64,000 bases of DNA from contig NC_079518.1 of the NCBI RefSeq assembly GCF_000801105.2, positions 26,392,800 to 26,456,799 of the forward strand, written 5' to 3'. Within the stretch, counting starts at the first letter, position 1. Every line of letters starts with the position of its first letter. Under the pieces are notes generated by a model, which worked only from the letters and a program-made list of their open reading frames with translations, was not told where the DNA came from and searched no databases. This document shows positions 12,641 to 24,576 of this stretch, piece by piece. A program made the translations under genes and the position numbers. This DNA is from Raphanus sativus. Lineage: Eukaryota > Streptophyta > Magnoliopsida > Brassicales > Brassicaceae.

Positions 12641-13156
12641 TTGGTTTGGATCGATGATCGTTATTCGCAGTCGAGTAGGTCGTTTCTGGTTTTGTTCTAA
12701 TACGTGTGTTTGTTTGTAAAATTCATGAAGGAGATTAGAGTATCGAGTCTAATTTGGGAGCGGAGTAAGATCGATCGTTCATGTCGACGACAATCAAATC
12801 AATCCATCGGTCGTCGTACGTTTACAGTTTGTTCGCTATTTGAGAATGACGCGTTGTGTAACAGAGGGATACGATTAGGTCTCGTATCTCGATCATCTGT
12901 GCGAAACTATTGCTTTTTTATTTATTGATGTATTGTTAAGGTGAAAAAAGTGCAGGTGTTCAGTTAAAAGTATCTTCTTAACATGTTCGATGTAATCCCT
13001 TTTTTAAGAGTATTTCGAAACGGCTCACTTTCACTGCGTCGGTCATTTGCAGGTAGGTTCTTCTTGTTGCAAAAGGGATGAATGAGGATATATATAATCA
13101 TGGCTGGCTACTCTTTGATGTATCGGTGGAGATAAAACATTCCGGACTTGCTCTTT

Positions 13157-14310
13157 GTATGATCGTTTGTTTGCAACAATCTTTTGTAATTCATTAATTG
13201 TTTTTTTAATCATCAACTTAACTATAGAATAATTGATGCTTGCAGATTGGGATTCTAGGTTGTAGCAAACGGTAGTGGATATATGTTTCTGCTTACGGAA
13301 AGATCAAAGCTATGGTCTCCATCATCCATCCACTCTTGGTGATCGATCCCAAAGGTACTCTGCATATTTTGATTCCTGTGTCCTTTACTGTTTATGGGAG
13401 TTATTTTAAGTTGGTTTATCCTTAAGACACACACACATCTTGTAATGTTCTGCCAAAGTGTAGCGAAGGGAAACTGCTAGGTTTTGATTCCTACGTTACT
13501 ATTAGATATTACCAGCTTTCTAAGGCTTAATTCAAAATGCATGACAGTAACTTCTAAATGCATGTCATCAGTCTGAGCTTGAGCTAAGTATATTTATGTG
13601 TCTTATTAAGATTTTGTTTGCTTTGGCCACAATGTCTCGTTAGTCTCAAGGTTTCCGTTTTGCCTTTTACTTCTGCTTTTGCTGATAGTCACAGTGTGCT
13701 TTCTTATGGTTTTATGCTTTTCCATAATGGTTTAGTTTGCTGAGTTTTTGCCAAACTAGTAAGAGATGTTGCAAGTCATTTGTTCTTCTCTCTGTTTCGG
13801 TAACTATTTATAGACATTTCACCTTACTGTATAAACGCCATTTGTTGTTTATCAGTATTGAATGTGAGAGAGAACCTTCTTGGAATGATCAAGCTAAGTT
13901 ATTTTTCGTCGTTTTATTTGTCCGTGCAGAGGATTTAAGTTTTGGGTTACCATTAGCTGAGTGAAGGGCCTCATTCATAGTTATCACCCATACATGGTTG
14001 GCGGTTAAAGTTTTTTTTTTACTTGATGTTACTTTTGATCGTTGGGTGGCTAGGAGGGAGAACTGAGAGACAAGGGAGGTTTCATGTGGAAGCTTTTGTG
14101 ATATCTGCAACTTCGTTCTGTTCTACAAGGTACGGTTGTTCTCGGCTCTTATTGTGCGTTTATAGGATGAAGCTTTGAGATATTTTACAAGAGATCTTTA
14201 AGTATAGTTTATGCAGTTTTAAAGAGGTTTAGTGGTCATCAATTTTCTTGCCAGTTCAGGACTTGGTTTCTTGAAAATCTCACTGGGTTTCTTGTTTTAA
14301 GACATGTCTT
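13157..14310 (+). repeat. Cassette A, copy 1
   Basis: Landmarks in order: GTTTGCAAC, GCTTACGGAAAGATCAAAGC, CCCAAAGGTA, CTTTACTGTTT, GGCCACAATGT, TTTCTTATGGTTTTA, GTTTATCAGTATTGA, GAGAACCTTCTTGGA, CAAGGGAGGTTTCATGTGG, TTCTGTTCTACAAGGTA. The same landmarks reappear in copies 2 and 3. Confidence 0.75.
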
Positions 14311-14764
14311 TCTTTTATAGGTTGTTTTTATGACTGATCGAGCCACCCTTCTCTTTTAGAGGTGAAGTTACATCACAAGTCTGTATGGTTGTCTGTAACT
14401 ATTTCTTCCTTTGTTAATTCTCTTTCCAGACTGATACTCTGTTATGAGCCTAATTAGATGTCCTTTTTGTCCAACTCAAGTTAGCACTCGGATTGATTAT
14501 AACATCCTATGTTTCTTTTTTTCTATTACAAATGTACAAGATTTGGTTTTGAGGCTCTTATGGTTTTACAGCGGTAATGTATGGTTCTGTTGAGTTTGGC
14601 GTTTGCTTTTTGTTGCGGAGAAGCCGTTGTTCAGAACATGATGCTTTTCTTATATAATACTTTCTTCTTTCGCAGTGCTTGGTTTGCCGTAGCTGGTGTC
14701 CTATTTGCTTCCTTTTCTTCGCCGTCAGTATGTTAAAGATGCAAAGGTATGAATGATTCTGTAT

Positions 14765-16470
14765 TATTTGTTTGCAACTATCTATTATAATTCATTCATT
14801 TTCTTACATGATCACACAAATACCATCTAGTTTTTAAAGAAATATAACTGATTAGTGAAACATTAGTCGATCCACGAAAAGATCAAAGCTATGCTCCGCA
14901 CGTTTGATGATCCTTAACCCAAAGGTATTTGCAAATTTTGATTCCTCCATGAATTTGTTCTTTACTGTTTGTGGGAACTGTTTAATGTTTGTTTTGCCAT
15001 AAGACACATCTTGTGACTTGCAGGAGCACCAAAGTTTCAGAATTTTTAGCCACGGGCAGGTCAATTAGATGTCCTTCTCTTTTCTTCTAACTCAACTTAC
15101 CTCTGACTGATTGTGTGATATCTTGTGTTTGTTTCCTTTTTAGATTTCATGGGTACACGATATGTCTTTTGGCTCCTTAAGGTTCTTTTGAGTTTTGTCT
15201 TTGCTTGTTCTCACCATACTTTGTTGTCTACAGTTGGGTTTGTGTATAACTGATCTTTTTTGTTTCTAAATTGGTTGCTTCGAGCGAGGTTCTGAATGCA
15301 CAAATTGACAGTACCGTTGGAAGAAAGTTGCTTGGTTTAGCCGCCGCTTCATGTGCTACACTTCTCCGGTACTCGTTGAGTCTCTGACTATCACTTTCTC
15401 GTTAGGTGGTTAATTTTTTCTTTCCACAAAATTTATGAGCCATGTTCTCTTTTTTTTTAAAAAAATGTCTCTCAGAAATTAGGTTTACATTTTTACATCT
15501 TGTCAAAGTGGCTACAGTACAGATAACTTCTGTGGAAGAGTCAAATTTTAATCATCAGAATAATGTTAAGATTTTGTAGAAAGATTATGTGGGAAGTGTA
15601 GCTTGCATCAAACGGTGGTGTATATGTTTTTGCTAAGATCAGCAGATGCTGCTTACGGAAAAATCATTTGAGTTACAGTATATATATGTGTCTTATTACG
15701 AGCTTTGCTTCGGCCACGATGTTTTTTGTTGGACTTGCTAATAGTCGCAAGGTTTCCTTTACTTTTTGTGTTTGATAATAGTCACAATGCTTTCTTATGG
15801 TTTTACCTGTTCACTGTTAAAAATTACGAAATAGGAGATGGCAAGTTATTTGTTTTCTCTCCCTTTAGGTAACTTTCCATATTGTTTATCAGTGTTGAGT
15901 GTGAGAAAACCATCTTGGAAATATCAAGCTAATCGAGGTTTGTTGCACTAGGTGGCGCAATTGGAGATACCATTTGAGTTCTGACATTCGACTTGTGGTT
16001 CTTGCTACTGTACAATGTTGGAGAGCGTTAGTGGTTCTTTCTTCTGTTCATATATGTTACTTTACTTTGTCATTTTAATTTTCTCGGTGCAGAGCCTTAA
16101 AGTTCCGGGTTGAGTGGAGACAATGGAGGTTTCATGTGTCTAAGAGGGAGTAGCAAGCATTCTGGGAGACAAGGGAGGTTTCATGTGGAAGGTGGTTTTG
16201 TGATATCTGATTATTTTCTCCTCTGCAACTTTATTCTGTTCTACAAGGTAGTAGGTATGGTTGTTCTCGTCTCTTATTGTGCGTTCAGATTTTCTTCATC
16301 AATATCATTATGCATTATATTCAAATTAACTAAGTTAATAAATAGAGATTTAAGTACAATTTAGGCATTTGAAGAGGTTTAAGGTTTAAATGGTCATCTA
16401 TTTGGTTGCCACTATCAGGACTTGGTTTCTTAAAACTCTCACAGGATTTCTTGTTTTAAGACATGGATTT
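14765..16470 (+). repeat. Cassette A, copy 2 (rearranged)
   Basis: This copy repeats the landmarks of copy 1, split into 14765-15025 (GATCAAAGCTATG, CCCAAAGGTAT, TTTACTGTTTGTGGGA) and 15590-16470 (TAGCTTGCATCAAACGGT, GGCCACGATGT, GCTTTCTTATGGTTTTA, CAAGGGAGGTTTCATGTGG, TCTTATTGTGCGTTCAG). Unrelated sequence separates the two blocks. Confidence 0.7.
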
Positions 16471-16929
16471 GCTACAGGTTATCATTTATTAAAGTTATGT
16501 AATGAACCAAAGGAGTCATTTTTTGACTGATCAAGTTACCACCAGTCTCTTTTTAGGGAACCAAGGAAATGTGCCACTGATTTGAAGGAGAAATTACATC
16601 ACAAGTTTGTATGGTTGTCTACTTGTCTGTAGTTATATCCATGCTCCTGCATGGAGACAATAAGATGTCCCTTAAGAATATGCAAGAAAGGTACAAATTT
16701 GCGTGCTCTGTTTTGGATTCTGATAATCTATTCTTCTTTGCCGTTCTATTCTCCCAAACTGATGGTCTGTTATGTTCTGCAGGTCAATTAGATATCTGTG
16801 CAAACTGATGTTCTCTAAGTGAATTAGATGTCCTGCTTTCCATCAAACTGATGTTCTCTAAGTGAATTAGATGTCCTGCTTTCCATCTAACTCAAAGTTA
16901 AGTTCTTCTATGTTCTGCAACATGAGACT

Positions 16930-17120
16930 TTTCTTAAATTATACTAAATTGTGCAACATGATCAAAACCCTCTGCTTGTTACTTGCAACCCTTCAGAGTA
17001 TAAGGTCTGATCTGCTCTGGTTTTAAAGATCTCTGGTTCCTTGTCGCCCTATTCTCTTTCCAAACCGACGTTCTGCAGGTAAATACTTGTTGATGTTTAT
17101 GAAAACACCTCGTATGATTC
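16930..17120 (+). repeat. Cassette B, copy 1 (short)
   Basis: It carries ATCAAAACC.CTGCTTGTTA, CTTGCA, a CTTGTCGCCCTATTCTCTT phrase and ACGTTCTGCAGGTAAAT..TGTTGATG. The same words in the same order recur at 20935-21080 and partly at 18540-18690. Confidence 0.65.
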
Positions 17121-18404
17121 CTTTTTGTCTTGTTCAAGTTACTACCTTCTATTAACTTAAAATTGCTTTGCTCTGATTTTTTATTTGCATGCTTTTTAGA
17201 TGGATTTCGAGACTGAAACTCTTTTTTTTTATTCTATCTGAGACGTATACAATCTACCAGGCTTTTCGGAGGACTTCAATCAGGTTTTTAAGTAGGAAAT
17301 AAGCTTTATGTTCTTCACTGATCGTTAGCTCATTAGTCATTCTCATTTCCTTGTTTCTGATTCTACTACGCTACTTCTTTCGTTGAGTTTATGTCATTGA
17401 CTTTGTTGGGCCTCCACTGATGCATATCATGCTTTGAGATATTCCACATTAGGGCTTTAAGTTGGAAGAATATTGGAACAGTTTTAGCTCGTTAACTTAT
17501 ACAATCTGCCATTATCTTGTTGGAACAGTTTTAGCTGGTTAACTTATACAATCTGCAATTATCTTTACTTGATCTGTGTGCTAGAATTCTTTTATTTAGG
17601 GATCAACGACGTGTCTTAACAATCTCACTGGAATGCAACAGGTTCTGAAGACTAATTTTCATTGTCTTTATCTCTAAGTTACTTTTGACCTTTTTTCTTG
17701 TCCAAATTGCATCTGTTGGTTTTTCTGTTTATGTTGATTACTTGCGTTATTCACAGTGGATGATGCAGGAGACGGATGTTTTCTGGTCTCTGATGGTTGC
17801 CTCTTCAATTGATAGTTCTCAGCGTTTCTCCTTTTGGCGATTGCACTTTACAGGGGTTTCATATCTCCATCGTTTTTAAAAAAAAAAAATCGTAAAATAA
17901 GTTATTGTTGGGTTTTTTGATTAATGAGACAACTTTATTGGTTGCATTGTAGGCGACTCAGGAGGGTTTGAATATTGTCTAGTTACCTCAGCATACATAC
18001 ACACCTTTCGCTTCTACTTGGTAAGAGTTGCTTATTATACTATTTATCAGTCACATCACTTGTTTCTTTTGCAGTATATTCACTTTCAGCAAAAAAATGA
18101 GAACATATGTATGGTTACTGTAATTAGATCATGTTAGTGCATGAATACGTTGATGGTGGAGGTTAATTTCAGTGCAATCTCGCAGATAAACTTATGTTCA
18201 CTGTTTGATTTCTAAGTTTCTTTGGTTAATTTCAGTGCATCAGGTATGATACGTAGAGATGTTGGTGCCCTACCTATCCTTGATTTTGGATCCCTTCCTT
18301 TTCACACTTTCAGGTTTACTTATATTCTCGTGTTGGTCTCTAAATTACATCGCTGACAGAGTTTTCCTGATTAAAAATCTTTATCAGATATGCTTATCCA
18401 CGAC

Positions 18405-18690
18405 AGGGATGGCTTAAGTGTTTTTGATTTCATGCGTTATATTTTCTCTTACATGATTTACTTCCCTTCATTCTAGGTATGCTGAAGATGCATCTGGGAT
18501 ACAAGCTGCCTAAGATAGCTTTCTGTTAAATTTGTCACAATGCAATAGGATTTATACTTGCAGACACCCAGAATGTTAGCCTTTCCCTGCTCTGTTTTTT
18601 TGTCTCATTATTTTCTTCACAGACTGATGTTATGTTATGTTCTGCAGGGTCAATAGATGCTTGTTGAGGTAGTTTTCATGAAACTGTTCG
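18405..18690 (+). repeat. Cassette B, copy 2
   Basis: It aligns with 20758-21090: GGGATGGCTT, GTGTTTTTGATTTCATGC, ACATGATTTA.TTCCCTTCATT, AGGTATG.TGAAGAT, GATAGCTTTCTGTT, CTTGCAG, AGACTGATG, then TGCAGG and TCAATAGATGCTTGTTGAGG. The conserved parts sit next to AG/GT borders, as exons would. Confidence 0.75.
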
Positions 18691-20757
18691 TATTCAAGTT
18701 TTTGTTCAACCAGTATTCAGGTACTATTTGTTATCTGGCAATGACTTCACTTGTTTTCATGTGGTATTAACATTCTGACGGAAGAAGCTCACAAGTTCAG
18801 TTTTCTACCCCGGCCCTTTTCAAGTTTTGGTTCCTGAGGAAATGTGGCACTGATTTAGAGATGAGAATGTCTGTAACTATTTCATTTTATTACATAAAGA
18901 CTATGAGAGGATTGTGTAGCTAAGTCTGCTAACAATCTATTTTTTTAGCTGATGCAGAAATCTTGTAAAAGGAAGCAGAAGCAGCTCCCCTAGGACTTGT
19001 TGGATCTGGTTAATCATCTTCTGATATGATCTTAGTCTTGCATGTATTGTCTGTGGATTCAGGTTAAGTCATTTGGAAATCTTTCACGTATGTTTTCCTG
19101 TTCTTAATTTGCAGCTTTCTGATGATGACCTCCTTGTTTGCTTTGCTCACTTATTATCAGGTTTTTGTGGTTACTCTTTTTCTGTCTAACTCTTATATGG
19201 ATTTGACTTATATAGTTCTTCATTTTAACTGTTCTGTCCATGGATTGTGGCTGATTTGTTTCAGGATTGGGTCTGGTTTCTGATTTTCATTGTTCCTCCT
19301 TTGCGTCAGTTCTATGTGACTCCTGCATAATTTCGGTGTAAAGCAAAAGAGTTTCTCCAGCGATCTATGGTAATAGTGAAGGCTTTTTTCTTTTTAATGT
19401 GGACAAGTCTTTGTGCTTTGATTTGATTAGTTGGTTTTTGAGCTTTTTCTGTTCTCGTGTCTACCAGTAGCTTAAATTGCGTCGTCACTACTCTTGCTTT
19501 TGCCTTTTCTAGTTACACGGGGTTTGGTTCTTAAACTGCAATGGTGGCTTTCTTCTTCTTAAATTAATTTAGCTTTTTGTTTACTCTGTTTTGTAGATTG
19601 CAGCTGGAGACTTTTCTCAAACCGTGACAGGACCAGACACCGCCTTTTAAGTGTCAGGTCAACAGAAAAAATCTTCACGTTCGATGTCTCGAGGAATGGT
19701 TTCAAAAGATCGGTTGCTTCTTGTCTCTGGTTTATGTGGTTGATATTTGTTTGCTTTAGATATTAGGTGATACGAGGGGTTCTCCTGAGTTTAGTTTTTT
19801 ATTTTATTTTTGTGTGTTCTCTTTGTATTTGGCAGTGTGATTGATTAGTTGGCTTGAAATGGTCCTTGTTCAGACTCTTCAGAGCTCTTGACTGTGGAGG
19901 TTTGCTACTTTGTGCGAGGGTATCTCATTTCTATTTTAGGATCATGTATTTTTTTCTTTAACATTTACCTCAGATATGATGATTTTGGGATTTTGCTGGA
20001 TTATCTGGTTAGCTACTGATTTTTCAATAGCGGCTTTCTTACGTTACACGTATGTATTACAGATGTGCAGGAAGATAACAGTTACGACTTACAAGTGCAG
20101 ATTGGAGCCACCGCTATTTCCGTTATCACCTATCAGGGGTTTGGTTATTTCATCACTTTTGATGCCCATCGTACCAACCTGCAACTTTTTGGACATGTTT
20201 GCCGTAATATTTCTGTTATGTTTCTGCAGGCCAAAAGATGCTCGCAGTGCTTTGATCCTAGTAGTTGGTAACAGATCAGATTCTTGAGCTCTTAACGGTT
20301 TGCTTCTCTGTGGGAGTGTTTTCTCAATTTTACCTTAAAAATTGTGAGTGCATAAAACTTCTCTGATTCCTTCTTGGATTCCACCAAGCTTTGGTTTTGA
20401 AGTTTTGCTGCCAAATCAAGAAAGATAATAGGCTTGAGTGGCATTGTTGCCGCTTGGTTTTCCTGTATTTTTGGTTCCTGAATGCAGTGGTGGCTTGTTT
20501 CTGTATATTTATAGTTCATTGTTTTGTTATTGTAATTTGTCGATGCTGTGGTTTTCTTTTATTGATGTCAGTTATTGCTTCTGTGTATTAGGAACCAAAC
20601 CCGTCAAGTTAAAAAATTTCTAAACTGAATTGGTGGTTATGTTATTTATCCGCCAAGTTTTGGTTCTTATATTGGACTAGTGGTTTTCTTACAATCTGAC
20701 AGCAATGATTATTTTCTTATTTCTTACAACGTTAATCATATATATTGTTATTAACGT

Positions 20758-21090
20758 CAGGGATGGCTTTACATATTAGTGTTTTTGATTTCATGCTTTT
20801 ATATGGCTTCTCTTTTACATGATTTATTTCCCTTCATTTTAGGTATGTTGAAGATACGCCTGAGATACAAACTCCCTTGTGCTTACTTTGAGTCGAAAGA
20901 TAGCTTTCTGTTTAATGTGTCACAACAATACTTGGATCAAAACCTCTGCTTATTGCAACTTGCAGGCACCGAGTGTGTAAGCCTTATACTGCTCTCTTTT
21001 AAGTGACCTCTGTTTTCTTGTCGCTTTATTTTCTTCCCAGACTGATGGTGTGCAGGTCAATAGATGCTTGTTGAGGATATTTGGCTTTCT
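20758..21090 (+). repeat. Cassette B, copy 3 (longest)
   Basis: This is the partner of 18405-18690 with the same landmarks plus the intervening ATCAAAACCTCTGCTTATTG phrase shared with copy 1. It ends with TCAATAGATGCTTGTTGAGG. Confidence 0.75.
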
Positions 21091-22054
21091 TGATGGACAT
21101 CGAACATCGCCAGTTACATCCACTATTTGATCCATTCATGCACTACCTACCTCTTTTGTTTTAGCGCTGATGAAGGTTCTTCGGATATATTTTGATCATT
21201 GTGTTCTTCATCGAGATAATATGTTGATGAAGGCTCTTCAGATCTTGATTTTGTGGTTCAATTCTCTGTATGGGGTTTTTCGTCTATATTTCAGCTTAAA
21301 TCTTGGTCACATATGCTTGCTTGTTCAAGAGTTCAGGTATGTGGAAAAGGCAAACGGAGAAGCCGGTATTTTATGATCTTTCTAATCCTTCATTATAGGG
21401 AAATGCTAAAGGCTTAAGATGCAAGCTTCTGTGACTTAAAACGGTTAAATTGCTCGGATTCTTAAACCCTTGATGATTTATTTCTTTCTTGTCCATGAAA
21501 TTTTCCTATTTTAGATAGTAGCTTTTTTTTTGTCAGGTCTTTTAGCCAGGTCAAGAGGAACGTTATGGCAGCATTTGTTACCCCGTGGCATCAATCTTTT
21601 TTTCAGTTAGGTTAATACGTGTCCTATTGGGGTTTAGAGTGATTTTCTCTGAATTTAAAAGGTTTACAGGTCGTGTCTGGAAGATGTAGAAGAGGTTTTG
21701 AATCGAAGGGCTGTGTTTGGAGAATTTATGCAAGGGAATTTGATTTTATCTCGCGTATCCTTGTCCCACATACCTCGTAGACAATATGATTTATACATTA
21801 CATATCTTTGTTATAGGTTGTCGTTCAAGATGAGTCTAGATTTTCATGTTCCATCATAAAATTTTCAGGTTCCTTCTTTTCTTCAGTTGAGATATTTTTG
21901 TGTTGAAGGTTTCTGAGTTTATGTGATTAGTTGGTATTATAATGTGTTGTGATACTGCTTTATATGTTTCTACTTGGTTTTAAGGGTACGTGCTCTCTTG
22001 ATTGCTTCTATTTGCTAGTATTGTGTCGCAAAGCTCTATATTTGATCTCCTACA

Positions 22055-22925
22055 TTTGCCTTACTTCTGTCTTCTGCTTTTTCTAATAGTAACAATGCTT
22101 TCTTATGGTTTTAGTTGTTCATTGTAGATTAGATACGAAATTTGCTTCATAATTATGCTTTCTGAAATATTTCATAATGTTGCAAGTCATTTGTTGTTCT
22201 CTCCCTTTCGGCAGATATTTACAGACCATTTGTTAAGTATCAGTATTGAGAGTGAGAGAACCTTCTTGGAGATACCATATCAGTTTCTGCTTATGTTGGA
22301 GAGCGTTAGTGGTGTATGTATATCAAGCTATGTGTATTAACATTGACCTCCTTCTGTTTGTAGAAGTTACTTTACTTTTGTCATTTTAGTTAAGTTCAGA
22401 GGATTCAAGTTTTGGGTTCCCATTGGCTGAGTGGAGAACCTCACTCATAGTTGTCACCCATATCTGATGGACCGTTTAGATCGAAATGTGTCCAAGGAGG
22501 TTTCATGTGGTAGGTTTTGTGATATCTGATTCTTGTTGTCCTCGTCTCTTATTAAGCTTTCAGACTTTCTTCATCAATAGCATTATACATTATTTGTCAC
22601 ATTCAGATTAATTAAGTTAACAAATTTCTGAATATTGGGTTCTACCTTCTTTCCCCGTTAACTTGTGCATGATATTTATTTCACTACTTTCCTTTACTGA
22701 GGCAGGTTTTGTTTTATCTGCCTTCTTTTATAAAGCCATTGCTTGACCTATTTAAAGAAATACACAAACATTTACTTATTTCTTTTATTGAGGCAGTTTA
22801 CAGGATGCATGTCAAACTTTGAGATATTCTACAATAGAGGTTTAAGTACAGTTTATGCAATTTTGAAGAGGTTTAAGGTTTAAATTGTTATCAAATTTCT
22901 TGCTAGTATCAGGACTTCATTTCTT
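22055..22925 (+). repeat. Cassette A, copy 3
   Basis: This is the third copy, covering the right half of the cassette: GCTTTCTTATGGTTTTAG, GTATCAGTATTGAGAG, AGAACCTTCTTGGAGATA, AAGGAGGTTTCATGTGG, TTTTGTGATATCTGATT, TCTTATTAAG, and a final GAAGAGGTTTAAGGTTTAAA shared with the end of copy 2 (about 16370). Confidence 0.7.
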
Positions 22926-22939
22926 GAAAATCCTCACTT

Positions 22940-23667
22940 ATTAGTTTATATCTTATTAATTCAGAAAAAACAGCATGATAAATTATTATTTATGTTTATA
23001 TATGTTTTTTTACAAAAAAAAAGTTATTATTTATGTTTTAAAAATATAATATTTTTAGATAGTATATCTAAGAATTATCTTTCCTTTTAAAATATATTCT
23101 TGACAATTTATTATATTAAACTATGATTAATTATCTAATATAACAAATAAAAAAAAAATTAGTAAAATAAAACTCATTTTAGCTATATATTTTACTATTA
23201 AGGGTAATATCACCATTAACCACACACAGTATATCTAAAAATAATCTTACTTTTAAAAATATAATTTGACAATTTATTATATTAAATTATAATTATTTAT
23301 CTGATATAACAGATATATCTAAAATTAATAATATAAAATTATTTTTAATTATATAATAAATTAAATATAAAAATTCATTAAGGATAATCTTGATATTAAC
23401 TATTCTAATTTTTTACGTGAAAATTTATAATAGAAAATAATATTTTCAGATAATCTTAGAATTATCTTTCTTTTTAAAATATATTTTTGACAATTTATTA
23501 TATTAAATTATCATTAATTATCTAATATAACAGATAAATATAATATTAGTAAAATAATTTTTTAATTATATATTTTATTCATTAAAGGTAATATCGATAT
23601 CAACCACTCTAACTTTTAATGTAAGATCTCTGTTACGAAAAATCACTTCGCTAATAATAGTGTAGAT
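22940..23667 (-). mobile_element. Helitron fragment, minus orientation
   Basis: Read on the minus strand, a Helitron-like 5' end TCTACACTATTATTAGCG starts at 23667 and is followed by AAGTGATTTTTCGTAACAG, the partner of the words at 9394 and 9732. The interior repeats a TTATCTAATATAACAGATAAA-like phrase three times. No 3' hairpin with CTRR was found on the left, so the element is 3'-truncated. Confidence 0.65.
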
Positions 23668-24060
23668 ACTTTTTGAGTTTATTTTTAAAATGATTATGTG
23701 ATACTGTATACTAATTAAATTTAGTACAATTTTGTTTTTAGTAGATTATTTGGTAAACTTTTTAAGTATTGCATTATATATATAACTCAATAAAACAAGA
23801 CTAAAATATTGAAATGCAAAAAGATATAGATAACTTTCATTATAAAAGATGCCCTTTCTCAAAAAAAAAAAGTTCATTATTAAAAAAAAAGACAAATAAT
23901 ACAATGTTTTGTTTATGTTTATATAAACGTTATTCTAGTTTTGTATATAATAAATATTAATTTATGATTTTAATAGAACTATATATTTATTTAAAATTTT
24001 AAACAAAATTATTATCTTATTATTTTATGTCATATTTCACATTGGTTTAGTTTAAAACAC
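23668..24060. other. AT-rich spacer
   Basis: I see nothing coding or clearly repetitive here. Confidence 0.5.
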
Positions 24061-24470
24061 AGAAACCAAAATCACCAATAGTTGATATAGTGAGCTCCAA
24101 TGGGTATCAAAAACAGAGAGAAAGCTGAATCTCAGAGACCTTAAACATGAAAGTTTGTTTCAGGTCAGGTTCTAGCTTCCTCATTCAATAGTTGCTGCAG
24201 CCAGTAGGGCCCTTTCTTAGCAAATTAGCGATGTACCATTGGACTCTATGGTCCTAAGTAACAATGAGTGCAATCTCCATAGCAGCTGAGTTCCTATTCA
24301 CGGTTATATGGTCCAAAGACCAAAAGCTGGATCGGTGTTTTTACATATCTTTATCTCCTCCACTAGGTTCTGCAAGTTTAGCTGTTGTAGCATTGCTTCC
24401 CTAGCTTGTTCTAAGTGAGCTTCAAAGATGATTCGGTTTTGCCATACAAATTCACTCATTGAATACATAG
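24061..24470 (-). pseudogene. Possible LINE/RNase H-type C-terminal remnant
   Basis: On the minus strand a frame from about 24461 reads MSEFVWQNRIIFEAHLEQ and then a QQLNLQNLVEEIK phrase ending FGLWTI and a stop. After stops and shifts come NSAAMEIALIVT, HRVQWYIANLLRKG and WLQQLL-like phrases. The A-(x)-IA.(S/I)VT...YIA...G..WL pattern resembles the tail of RNase H domains of plant LINE elements (recalled, not searched). Several stops make it nonfunctional. It lies just past the end of the F-box gene. Confidence 0.35.
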
Positions 24471-24576
24471 TCAAACTTGTGTTATTACAAATAAAAACAC
24501 GAGAAGAGATGAGAAACTAGAAGAATTCTATTTATTGACAAAATGAAACATCTAAAATGGATGATTCTTTCAAGTC

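Larger units (their letters stand above)
12625..22930 (+). ncRNA. Candidate long noncoding transcription unit with repeated cassettes
   Basis: About 10 kb follow the 12.5-kb promoter with no frame over about 100 aa and none resembling a known protein. The + strand is strongly T-rich, as plant introns are, and it is dotted with TTTGCAG/GT and TTTCAG-like borders. The pattern suggests a transcript with many short exons and long introns. Two cassettes (A and B, listed separately) recur two to three times, and there are recent small tandem duplications (43 bp at 16802-16887; 47 bp near 17472-17565). The transcript, its splicing and its 3' end are inferred. It could instead be a heavily decayed protein gene or a repeat array under a relic promoter. 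I found no convincing snoRNA or microRNA hairpin in it. Confidence 0.4.

Noticed and set aside
19976..20287. A 103-aa frame in the 12.6-22.9 kb locus as a protein gene
   Set aside because: No domain, no conserved-looking composition, and it overlaps other frames of similar length in T-rich sequence; chance length is likely.
21165..21260. C/D-box snoRNA hosted by the noncoding locus (TGATGA words near 21170 and 21230)
   Set aside because: TGATGA appears twice as part of a local duplication (TTGATGAAGGCTCTTCAG), but no CTGA D box with terminal stem lies at snoRNA spacing.
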